A stretch of 13,168 nucleotides of DNA from Candidatus Pacearchaeota archaeon (GTDB taxonomy: Archaea; Nanoarchaeota; Nanoarchaeia; Pacearchaeales; GW2011-AR1), in assembly GCA_002690445.1 (NCBI GenBank), contig NZER01000265.1, forward strand, positions 1-13,168, in the 5' to 3' direction. This document shows, piece by piece, positions 1 through 5,131 of this stretch (position 1 is its first letter; the number at the start of each line of letters is the position of its first letter). The notes beneath the pieces were generated by a model that worked only from the letters and a program-made list of their open reading frames with translations, had not been told where the DNA came from and did no database searches. The position numbers and the translations under genes were made by a program.

Positions 1-249
1 CCGAATCCCGAAAGCGGGGGGCCGGGGGAGTATCTTTCTGGGGTCTAGCAGGATGTCTCAGAAGGCAAAAGAAGACCCTTACCCAAATCAAACTCTCCTT
101 GCTTGGGCGTCTGAAGGTAATTATAGGGTGCTAGCGAGATTTGTGCAAGCGCCTTATGTATCTACCCCTTGTGAAGGCTTATGGGCCGCGCCATAGACCA
201 TGCACAACATATGGTATGCTGACAGCCACTTAACCACTACATAAAGCTA
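1..249. other. Leader region with no confident gene
   Basis: No convincing gene is seen here. A frame is open from position 2 to a TAG at 194-196 and contains an ATG at 53, which would give a 47-residue peptide, but the only purine-rich sequence (AGG at 49-51) abuts that ATG and the product resembles nothing I know. It could equally be the tail of a gene entering from the left. Another frame gives a 15-codon tail ending in TAG at 46-48. The rest is AT-richer spacer leading into the promoter, with a 10-base direct repeat described separately. Confidence 0.4.
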
Positions 250-266
250 TTGACAGCAACATATGG
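205..266. repeat. Direct repeat CAACATATGG flanking the promoter -35 box
   Basis: CAACATATGG occurs at 205-214 and again at 257-266, 52 bases apart (about five helical turns). Each copy lies next to a GACAGC hexamer, after the first copy (221-226) and before the second (252-257). The second copy sits between the -35 and -10 boxes of the promoter at 250-278, so the pair could be an operator. This rests on position only. Confidence 0.35.
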
Positions 267-278
267 GTTCTGTAGACT
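250..278 (+). promoter_or_regulatory. Sigma70-like promoter of the rightward operon
   Basis: A perfect -35 hexamer TTGACA (250-255) is followed after 17 bases by TAGACT (273-278), a 4/6 match to TATAAT. The next gene begins at 297, with GGAGGA at 288-293. The spacing and the position just before the first gene of a same-strand run make this the best promoter candidate in the window. The start site would fall near 285, giving a very short leader. Confidence 0.6.
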
Positions 279-296
279 CCAACGCATGGAGGATTC

Positions 297-383
297 ATGG
301 AAGACAAAAACGACAACCTAAAGCCGTTCCACTCAGGGCTCAAAACCGGTGCCTACTATGATGGCCCAGGCGCGCTCGTATGA
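297..383 (+). CDS. Tiny hypothetical protein, 28 residues
   Basis: The ATG at 297 is preceded by a strong ribosome-binding site (GGAGGA at 288-293) and by the promoter at 250-278, so this is probably the first gene of the rightward operon. The product is 28 residues, hydrophilic at the N terminus (MEDKND) with a Gly/Tyr-rich end, and has no recognisable motif. Its TGA overlaps the next ATG (ATGA at 380-383), the usual phage coupling arrangement. It may be a functional peptide or a translated leader that couples ribosomes into the following ORF. No function is assigned. Confidence 0.5.
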   Translation: MEDKNDNLKPFHSGLKTGAYYDGPGALV

Positions 384-472
384 TCGACGACGAGCGGCGC
401 GTGCGGGTCATGGAAGACCGCCGCGCCTGGGAAGAAGAACGCACTGACTACACCATCAACAAGCAACTGTGA
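380..472 (+). CDS. Tiny hypothetical charged protein, 30 residues
   Basis: This ORF starts inside the stop codon of the preceding one (ATGA at 380-383) and ends in TGA at 470-472, seven bases before the next ATG. The 30-residue product is strongly charged (MIDDERRVRVMEDRRAWEEE at its start) and probably helical, with no known motif. Its own ribosome-binding site is poor, so expression would rely on coupling to the upstream ORF. The neat stop-start fit on both sides is the main argument that it is real. Function unknown. Confidence 0.45.
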   Translation: MIDDERRVRVMEDRRAWEEERTDYTINKQL

Positions 473-479
473 GGCACAC

Positions 480-929
480 ATGAGCAGAATACAAACATAC
501 AGCGAATACATTACCGGGGTGCGAGACAGCGCCGAAGAGATCGTGAAAATGGGCGACACCATTCCGAGTGAGGACCACCTGGGAAGCGTCTATGACCGGG
601 TCCACGAATGGGCTGACAACGCCGTCATCTACTATGGCGACGATGATGCGGACGGCGCGGTTGACCTGACGTTCTGTGATGACATCCTGCGCTTCACCGA
701 GAACCGCAATGCGGCCTTTGAAGAGTTCGGTCCCGAGTGCATCGAGGGCAAGGACAGCATCGAACAGGTCAACACCGTGCTGGCCTACGCTGCGTACCAC
801 CGTGACCTGTGCAATGCCATCAGCGCGATTGACGACGACGAAGCGCACGAGCTACTCGGACACGTAGAGTGCGAGGCTTGCGCCGAGTGGCGCGAGACGG
901 CTGAAGCAGCCACCGAGTGCTGCGCGTAG
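480..929 (+). CDS. Hypothetical acidic protein, 149 residues
   Basis: The ATG at 480 follows GAGG (471-474) at good spacing, directly after the two tiny ORFs. The protein is very acidic, with runs such as GDDDADGAVD around residues 53-62 and DDDEAHE around 118-124. It ends in a cysteine cluster, HxxCxxC at about 128-134 and CC at 147-148, which could bind a metal. There is no signal peptide or membrane segment, and I do not recognise a family. Its negative charge would allow a DNA-mimic or inhibitor role, but nothing in the sequence demonstrates that. The methyltransferase gene follows after about 20 bases, or overlaps if its GTG start is used. Confidence 0.75.
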   Translation: MSRIQTYSEYITGVRDSAEEIVKMGDTIPSEDHLGSVYDRVHEWADNAVIYYGDDDADGAVDLTFCDDILRFTENRNAAFEEFGPECIEGKDSIEQVNTVLAYAAYHRDLCNAISAIDDDEAHELLGHVECEACAEWRETAEAATECCA

Positions 930-949
930 GACGGGACAAGGTCCTCACG

Positions 950-3268
950 ATGGCCATATACATGGGACTGAAGGATAGACTTCTCCGAGAGTTTGAGGAG
1001 AACACCGGCCTTGCTCCCCAGCTCACTGCGGAGTTTGAGATTGCCCTTGAGAGTGTCTGCTCCTTCCTACAGGGGAAGAAACTGCGCTCGAGGGAGGTGC
1101 GCCGGAGATGGCTGTTCGCTCGCGTCAATTGGAAGTTTAGGACTAACAGGGAGCCTATCGCCCAACTCTACGCTGCTTCGGCGGCTGTTGGAGTTACCTT
1201 CAACTACCACCAGAAGGCTGGGATTCAGGCGGCCTTCGACTTACGCGACAAGAAAGCGTTTGGGAAGGTTCTGAAGAACAAGGGAGTCGCCGAGGCCGCG
1301 CGCGTTCAACTGCTCGGCCTTTTCGCTCCAGTGTCCGAATCTGAGACGAGGCGAATTCTGCGGAGCGAGATTCGCAACCCTTCGAAGCTTCGCAAACAGA
1401 AAGGTGAACGCCACATAGATCAGGAGATTATCCTCTCCTGCGTCGCAGCGTTCGTTTTCTCCTCGGCTGAGGAGCAGGTACTTCACGAGTACTTCGACTG
1501 CGCTTACGATGCCGCGGAATACGAGAAGTCCTTTTGGCTTCAGTTGAGGCGAATGAGGCCGAAGCTATACACGAGGAGCCGAACGCTTGATCTTGTGCAT
1601 GTCTCCTCAGAAGGAACCGGGATCCAGTACGACCAAACCAGGCAGACGTACCTGGCTCTCGTTCGGGCCAGCTACGCGAACTTGGACAACTATGGCCACC
1701 TGGCAGTTTGGATTGATCCCATCGCGTGTCAGGGCCGCGATGTTACCTGGGAACTCGCCTCGGACATCATGCTCTTCGCGGAAAAGCATGATCTTGTGAG
1801 GCTCGAACGCGGGTACTTTCGTCCAGGTCGCATCAAGATGGAGACGCTTGACGGGGTTACAGGCTTGGACGTGGACGCGGCCCAGTTCGAACTTGCGAAC
1901 GAGGGGTTCACTTACCGCGACTGCTACGTCTGTCCCTCGTCCACCAAAGCTCGCTCGAACGACGCCTCCCTTCTGCTAGTGTTCCAGAAGAACAAGAGAG
2001 ACGAGGTCGTTGTGCCCTGCCCGGCTTGCAGAAGCTATGACGTTCAGGGCAACTCCTACCCCAGTCTTGGCGTGCGCAGCTGGGAATGCTGCAATCCTCT
2101 GTGTCCCGAGCGAAGCAAGTACAACCGGGGCAAGCGATACTCCTTCAAGGCACTTCTTACTCAGGAGGCGATCGACGACGAGCGGAACGAGATTCCTGTT
2201 GAGTCTGTGCGCTCTTGGATGCGCGACGTCCAGGTCGGACGGAATATCAGCGAGGCTCTCAAGATGCTCGTCTCGCACTACACGCTGTACGGCGATGTGG
2301 TGCACGTGTTCGGCGTCGATGGCGCAGCTTCAGATGTATTGGGACGACGAGTCGTGCACCACACGGTCGAGCTTCGGATGTCGGTGAAGGAAACTTTCTT
2401 TGAGGACAATCCCTGGTTCCACCGGTACATCGTTGCGCGCAGCCTAGATTCGAAGGCTGAGCCCGGCGAAGCCAGCGGCGAGGTTGGCAAGATCCGCGTT
2501 CTTCAAGGGAACGCATTCCAGATCTTAGCCACATTCCCTCCCGACAGCTTTGACGCTGCCGTTACGTCACCGCCGTATTACAACGCTCGTGAATACGCGC
2601 AATGGAAGAATATCTACTGCTACCTGCGCGACATGTTCGGCGTTGCGCGACAAGTGCAACGAGTCCTACGTCCCGGGAGCTTCTATCTGTACAACATCTT
2701 CGACTGCTTTGACAACGAACGCAGCGTAGTCCACTCAGCGATGGGTGATAAACGACTGGTGCTCAGCTCTTACACTGTAGACTTGTTCCGCCGAGCCGGG
2801 TTCGTGCTTCTTGGCAACGTCGCGTGGGACAAGGGGGACATCGAAGGAAGGCGCGGGTTCAATGCGGGGAACTTCTCGCCGTACTATCAGTCTCCTTTCA
2901 ACTGTTGGGAGCACGTCCTTGTCTTCTGGAAGCCCGACAATGATGTCGGTGCCGCGGTCGAGAAGGTCGGTCAGCTGCCCAGCGTTCTTCGCGCCCAGCC
3001 CGTAACCAAGATGGTGCGAGGCGAGAATACGTACGGACATACTGCTCCTTTTCCCGAGGCCATACCGCAGCTCCTTGTGTCCCTTCTTCCCGCTGACGCG
3101 ACTGTCTTGGACCCCTTTGGCGGCAGCGCAACGACAGGACGTGCCCTGATGAGCCATGCAAGGAGTGTCGTCTGCGTCGAGCAGAACGAGGAATACTGCA
3201 GGCTTGCCGTAGCTAAGTGTTCCGATCCGAAGGCGCGGGGGTTAAGGGGTGCCATAAAGGAAGAATAG
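950..3268 (+). CDS. Beta-class DNA methyltransferase (N4-cytosine or N6-adenine) with long N-terminal zinc-ribbon region
   Basis: The C-terminal ~260 residues are a permuted amino-methyltransferase. Motif IV TSPPYYN (about residues 539-545) precedes motif I LDPFGGSATTGRA (about 720-732), which binds S-adenosylmethionine. The catalytic SPPY-type motif indicates transfer to an exocyclic amino group, N4-cytosine or N6-adenine; which one cannot be told. Motif I reads GGSATT where GGSGTT or AGSGTT is usual. The first ~490 residues are unlike ordinary methyltransferases: a helical part, then CPAC (357-360) with CC (380-381) and C385, a likely zinc ribbon, and a conserved-looking module before the catalytic domain. 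They may recognise target DNA. The start is taken as ATG 950 (772 residues, AAGG upstream); a GTG at 917 in frame would overlap the previous gene and has a weak ribosome site. No restriction enzyme lies beside it, so host-restriction evasion or epigenetic control is likelier than a complete restriction-modification pair. Confidence 0.9.
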   Translation: MAIYMGLKDRLLREFEENTGLAPQLTAEFEIALESVCSFLQGKKLRSREVRRRWLFARVNWKFRTNREPIAQLYAASAAVGVTFNYHQKAGIQAAFDLRDKKAFGKVLKNKGVAEAARVQLLGLFAPVSESETRRILRSEIRNPSKLRKQKGERHIDQEIILSCVAAFVFSSAEEQVLHEYFDCAYDAAEYEKSFWLQLRRMRPKLYTRSRTLDLVHVSSEGTGIQYDQTRQTYLALVRASYANLDNYGHLAVWIDPIACQGRDVTWELASDIMLFAEKHDLVRLERGYFRPGRIKMETLDGVTGLDVDAAQFELANEGFTYRDCYVCPSSTKARSNDASLLLVFQKNKRDEVVVPCPACRSYDVQGNSYPSLGVRSWECCNPLCPERSKYNRGKRYSFKALLTQEAIDDERNEIPVESVRSWMRDVQVGRNISEALKMLVSHYTLYGDVVHVFGVDGAASDVLGRRVVHHTVELRMSVKETFFEDNPWFHRYIVARSLDSKAEPGEASGEVGKIRVLQGNAFQILATFPPDSFDAAVTSPPYYNAREYAQWKNIYCYLRDMFGVARQVQRVLRPGSFYLYNIFDCFDNERSVVHSAMGDKRLVLSSYTVDLFRRAGFVLLGNVAWDKGDIEGRRGFNAGNFSPYYQSPFNCWEHVLVFWKPDNDVGAAVEKVGQLPSVLRAQPVTKMVRGENTYGHTAPFPEAIPQLLVSLLPADATVLDPFGGSATTGRALMSHARSVVCVEQNEEYCRLAVAKCSDPKARGLRGAIKEE

Positions 3269-3270
3269 CA

Positions 3271-3351
3271 ATGTTGAGTTTGACCTTTTGGTGGTGGTTC
3301 GCTGTGGCCTTCTGTGTCTTGTACTTCTTCTCAACGCTCACTGACGAGTAA
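3271..3351 (+). CDS. Tiny single-pass membrane peptide, 26 residues
   Basis: The ATG at 3271 is preceded by AAGGAAG (3258-3264) at good spacing, directly after the methyltransferase stop. The 26-residue product is almost entirely one hydrophobic segment rich in aromatic residues (TFWWWFAVAFCVLYFF), followed by a short acidic tail (TLTDE). It ends only 12 bases before a strong terminator, so it is the last gene of the rightward operon. The size fits small phage membrane peptides in general; a holin-like or regulatory role is possible, but no family can be named. The ribosome-binding site and the amphipathic ending make chance unlikely. Confidence 0.6.
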   Translation: MLSLTFWWWFAVAFCVLYFFSTLTDE

Positions 3352-3363
3352 ATAATTCCCTCT

Positions 3364-3397
3364 AGCCCTGGCGCTTCGGTGTCAGGGCTCTTTTTTT
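3364..3397 (+). terminator. Rho-independent terminator of the rightward operon
   Basis: An 11-base stem pairs 3364-3374 with 3379-3389 (two G-T wobbles), closed by a TTCG tetraloop in a C(UUCG)G context, and is followed by C and seven Ts (3391-3397). This is a textbook intrinsic terminator placed just after the 26-residue membrane peptide. Confidence 0.92.
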
Positions 3398-3505
3398 GTC
3401 TACGCGCTAGCCACCACACGGCCTCGAACCGTGCTCTCTCCCTATCCCTACCCGATGTGGAGCCAGTCTCGAACCCTTGAACCCCGCGCCAGCTGTGCGA
3501 AAACG
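3398..3505. other. Intergenic gap between two opposed terminators
   Basis: No gene is seen. An inverted repeat, CACGG CCTCGAA CCGTG (3417-3433), read on the minus strand gives a T-arm-like hairpin with loop TTCGAGG, and GGTTCGAGA and GGTTCAAGG motifs also occur on the minus strand nearby (about 3468-3482). No acceptor or anticodon stem can be completed, so it is not called a tRNA. Phage attachment sites often copy tRNA 3' ends, so an attachment site or a tRNA remnant is possible. Confidence 0.3.
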
Positions 3506-3561
3506 AAAAAAAGCCCCCGGCGGGGCCACTACATGGGCAGTTAGTAGTGGTCCGCCGAGGG
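3506..3561 (-). terminator. Strong rho-independent terminator of the leftward operon
   Basis: On the minus strand a 10-base GC-rich stem (3552-3561 with 3514-3523, one G-T wobble) continues past a small bulge into a 7-base stem, CCACTAC/GTAGTGG (3544-3550 with 3526-3532), with an 11-base loop. It is followed by seven Ts (3512 down to 3506). This ends leftward transcription and faces the rightward terminator at 3364-3397. Confidence 0.92.
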
Positions 3562-3576
3562 TTATCAGAGGGACCG

Positions 3577-3605
3577 AAAATAGTGTAGGCAGACTAGTCC
3601 TACAC
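3577..3605 (-). terminator. Weak hairpin, possible secondary terminator
   Basis: GTGTAGG (3583-3589) and CCTACAC (3599-3605) form a perfect 7-base stem with a 9-base loop. On the minus strand it is followed by TATTTT (3582-3577), a weak T tract, about 20 bases ahead of the strong terminator. It also overlaps the stop codon of the 25-codon ORF at 3600-3677. It may attenuate transcription or protect an RNA 3' end. Confidence 0.35.
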
Positions 3606-3677
3606 GACCCACTGACAAGACAGGCTACTATACCGCACGTCGCCTATACAAGCCAGAACCAAGACAAGACGCCTCAT
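3600..3677 (-). CDS. Possible 25-residue hydrophobic peptide
   Basis: The ATG at 3677 overlaps the TGA of the upstream gene (TGATG) and has GGAGA (3688-3684) six bases ahead, a good ribosome site. The peptide starts MRRLVLVLAC, basic then hydrophobic with a lipobox-like LVLAC, but the hydrophobic run is too short for a normal lipoprotein signal. The rest is SIG-free and unremarkable, and the TAG lies in the hairpin at 3583-3605. The start signals are convincing while the product is not, so this is a low-confidence call. Confidence 0.35.
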   Translation of the reverse strand: MRRLVLVLACIGDVRYSSLSCQWVV

Positions 3678-3907
3678 CAGAAGTCTCCATCACCAACATC
3701 CGGGTGGGGAATTTCAACCAAGACCTGAGCGAAGACATAAGCAAGCTCATGGTGTGTTGGATGCAGCATTACAGGGGCGTCGGGGTGAATCTCTATCTGG
3801 TCGGTGCCGAACTCTTCTCGAGCTTTATTCCTGATGGCCGTATCGAACTTCTCCGCACGGCTTTTTTCAAGAGATCTACGCCTGATGAAATCAAGGTTAT
3901 CGAACAC
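3677..3907 (-). CDS. Hypothetical protein, 76 residues
   Basis: The start is a GTG at 3907 with a strong AAGGAG ribosome site, sharing one base with the stop of the upstream membrane-protein gene (TAGTG). The N-terminal third is basic and helical (FIRRRSLEKSRAEKF, about residues 8-22). The rest is mixed, with several histidines and prolines and an acidic end. There is no cysteine, signal peptide or membrane segment, and I do not recognise a family. It is coupled to the 39-residue membrane protein upstream, so the two may work together. Confidence 0.65.
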   Translation of the reverse strand: MFDNLDFIRRRSLEKSRAEKFDTAIRNKAREEFGTDQIEIHPDAPVMLHPTHHELAYVFAQVLVEIPHPDVGDGDF

Positions 3908-4026
3908 TATCTATGCTCCTTCTTTTTCACTCGTCTGGGTAGCGGTAAAAACAGCCAGCCGTCCGCCAGCAGAATCACCGCCAGGAAGACAGCTCCAAGC
4001 ACGATGAGGAGTGCGAGACTACTCAT
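3907..4026 (-). CDS. Small single-pass membrane protein, 39 residues
   Basis: The ATG at 4026 lies within the end of the upstream gene (8-base overlap), with AGAGG about ten bases ahead. The product has one long hydrophobic helix (about residues 4-21, LALLIVLGAVFLAVILL), then a Pro-rich turn and a strongly basic tail ending RRVKKKEHR. By the positive-inside rule the tail should be cytoplasmic. The stop overlaps the GTG of the next gene by one base. Length and topology would fit a small holin-like, anti-holin or inner-membrane accessory peptide, but no family is recognised. Confidence 0.65.
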   Translation of the reverse strand: MSSLALLIVLGAVFLAVILLADGWLFLPLPRRVKKKEHR

Positions 4027-4258
4027 CTTGGTAGGCCTCTGGATTCGACAGAACTCCGGGACTGAGCCAAAGAAGGCTCTCCAGGTCAGGCATCTCCCCT
4101 TCCAGGCCGTCTAGCTCTTCGATATTTTGGCCGAGCACCCATGCGAAAGCCGTGCGTACTATCAGCGCATCGCGGGTCGTAGCGTCACCATCGTCGTAAA
4201 GGCCGTTGGCCGAGTCCAGAAAATCTGCTGCCCTAAGTACCTCAGCTTCGGCCTTCAT
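4019..4258 (-). CDS. Hypothetical acidic protein, 79 residues
   Basis: The ATG at 4258 overlaps the TGA of the upstream gene (ATGA) and has AAGGGAGA just ahead of it. The product is acidic and mostly helical (KAEAEVLRAADFLDSANGL near the start, NIEELDGLEGEMPDLESL in the second half), with no cysteines, signal or membrane segment. No family is recognised. It is the middle gene of a translationally coupled ladder of small leftward genes. Confidence 0.65.
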   Translation of the reverse strand: MKAEAEVLRAADFLDSANGLYDDGDATTRDALIVRTAFAWVLGQNIEELDGLEGEMPDLESLLWLSPGVLSNPEAYQDE

Positions 4259-4458
4259 GTTTTCTCCCTTGCGGACCTAGACCCAAACCCGTGCCAGTTA
4301 CAAAGGCTGTTCACGCCGCGCAGGTAACTGGACCACTCCAAATCTTCACCACGATCCTTCACATTCTCGCTGCAAATGCAGCCGTCCGAGAACGATCTTA
4401 CGGTCACCCGGTCGATCGCAGCCTTCATAGTCTTCCAGCGTTCCGTGCTAGTTTTCAT
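4255..4458 (-). CDS. Hypothetical protein with three cysteines, 67 residues
   Basis: I choose ATG 4458 rather than an upstream in-frame start at 4485, because a near-perfect AAGGAGG (4471-4465) lies six bases before it. The product is basic at the N terminus and has CIC at about residues 28-30 and C53. The cysteines and HGFGSR tail could suggest metal binding, but no known zinc-finger spacing is present. It overlaps the upstream gene by 11 bases and the downstream gene by an ATGA. Function unknown. Confidence 0.65.
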   Translation of the reverse strand: MKTSTERWKTMKAAIDRVTVRSFSDGCICSENVKDRGEDLEWSSYLRGVNSLCNWHGFGSRSAREKT

Positions 4459-4609
4459 GACTCTCCTCCTTAAAACAGCGTTCACATATGGTGCGCCGCT
4501 TATGTAGATGTTTAGTCAAGATCCGAATCTTATGCTCTAGCAACAGAGCATAACTGACCAGAACTCGGTCCAGTCTTTCCCTTCGTGGGGCTCTCGGTAC
4601 TTTTGTCAT
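4448..4609 (-). CDS. Small basic protein with CxxC, 53 residues
   Basis: The open frame extends upstream to 4867, but ATG 4609 is chosen because AGGAGGTGA, a long match to the 16S rRNA tail, lies directly before it; the upstream part also overlaps the rightward zinc-ribbon gene. The protein is rich in Arg and Lys, with a predicted helix (LDRVLVSYALLLEHKIRILTK) and a C-terminal ICERC motif. It could bind nucleic acid. It is the first gene of the small leftward ladder and is divergent from the zinc-ribbon gene at 4683, so the gap between them must hold control signals if either has its own promoter. Confidence 0.6.
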   Translation of the reverse strand: MTKVPRAPRRERLDRVLVSYALLLEHKIRILTKHLHKRRTICERCFKEESHEN

Positions 4610-4682
4610 TTTCACCTCCTGAAGAGGAATTAAATCACAGTATGTGGTAGGAATCCAGTACAAAATGTGGTACTGTGCCCAC
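4610..4682. promoter_or_regulatory. Divergent intergenic region with palindromes and a hairpin over the ribosome site
   Basis: This 73-base gap separates leftward and rightward genes. It contains CACAGTATGTG (4636-4646, CACA/TGTG arms) and CAGTAC AAAATGTG GTACTG (4656-4675, perfect 6-base arms). ATGTGGTA is repeated directly at 4642-4649 and 4665-4672. On the minus strand CCTC (4627-4624) can pair with GAGG (4618-4615) of the ribosome-binding site for the 53-residue gene, a weak 4-base hairpin. I could not assign -35/-10 boxes with confidence for either direction. If the downstream start 4683 is not used, part of this lies inside the coding frame. Confidence 0.4.
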
Positions 4683-4889
4683 ATGGTATGCACAAGATGT
4701 AGCGAAGCAACAAAAGTGATCGATTCACGGAGGACCTCGCTCGCCAACTCACAAATTGAATGCTCTAACGGGCACCGGCTGACTGCGAGCATTGTGCGAC
4801 GCCGTAGAGAGTGTTCTGGTTGCGGGCATAGATTTTCGACAGCCGAGCTTCCGATCCGAACGACCACTGATATCCCGGCCCACGCTTAA
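4683..4889 (+). CDS. Stand-alone NrdR-type zinc ribbon protein, 68 residues
   Basis: The sequence matches the N-terminal zinc ribbon of the ribonucleotide-reductase repressor NrdR: MVCTRC, then TKVIDSR (10-16), then VRRRRECSGCGHRFSTAE (38-55), compared with NrdR's MxCPxC, TKVIDSR and RRRRxCxxCxxRFTTxE. C3, C6, C44 and C47 would hold the zinc. About 20 extra residues sit between the halves, including ECSNGH. The ATP-cone domain that senses nucleotides in NrdR is absent (68 residues against about 150). It could bind DNA, on host nrd operators or phage sites, without nucleotide control; that is inference. ATG 4683 is chosen because it aligns exactly with NrdR's start, though its ribosome site is weak; ATG 4665 and GTG 4644 are in-frame alternatives. 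It is oriented against its neighbours and shares one base with the next gene (TAATG). Confidence 0.75.
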   Translation: MVCTRCSEATKVIDSRRTSLANSQIECSNGHRLTASIVRRRRECSGCGHRFSTAELPIRTTTDIPAHA

Positions 4890-5131
4890 TGGGAATCGAC
4901 ATCACCGAACTCGTGTGGCTTATCGGCGTCATCTTTATGGCGGTGTGGGCGACTGGAAATACCCCCGAGAAAGAGCCATACCGCGTTAAAGTCTGCTTGG
5001 TGGAGTCGGGTCCAGAGAGAGAGGACGTGAGCAGCACGATCTGGAGTGACCGAATCAGGCACTACAAAAAGGTCTACCCTGGGTCTTATTGTGGCTCATG
5101 CGGAGACGAGGTTAAATGTCCTGAGCAATAA
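4889..5131 (+). CDS. Small membrane protein with C-terminal cysteine motif, 80 residues
   Basis: The ATG at 4889 overlaps the stop of the zinc-ribbon gene by one base (TAATG), so it is probably translated by coupling; no good ribosome site precedes it. One hydrophobic helix (about residues 8-21, VWLIGVIFMAVWAT) follows a short acidic N terminus. A soluble basic segment ends in YCGSCGDEVKC (C68, C71, C77), a possible zinc knuckle. No family is recognised. The last 20 bases overlap the tail of the opposed Dam-family gene, so transcripts of the two are complementary there. Confidence 0.65.
   Translation: MGIDITELVWLIGVIFMAVWATGNTPEKEPYRVKVCLVESGPEREDVSSTIWSDRIRHYKKVYPGSYCGSCGDEVKCPEQ

Noticed and set aside
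53..196. 47-codon ORF in the leader
   Set aside because: The ribosome site is badly spaced, the product has no recognisable character, and the frame is open to the window edge, so a true start cannot be judged. It is described under the leader region instead.
3411..3490. Possible tRNA on the minus strand, from a T-arm-like hairpin at 3417-3433
   Set aside because: Only the T arm fits. No matching 7-base acceptor stem, anticodon arm or D arm could be built within 70-90 bases, and position 60 of the T loop is G rather than a pyrimidine.
4483..4492. Third copy of ACATATGG near 4484
   Set aside because: It lies inside the coding sequence of the 53-residue gene and is only eight bases long, as expected by chance.
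4636..4646. CACAGTATGTG as an NrdR box
   Set aside because: NrdR boxes are 16-base near-palindromes with an even centre, usually paired about three helical turns apart. This site has an odd centre and no clear partner at that distance.
4610..4867. Extension of the 53-residue gene to 139 residues
   Set aside because: The extension is antisense to the NrdR-like motifs on the plus strand, and a near-perfect ribosome site sits immediately before ATG 4609.
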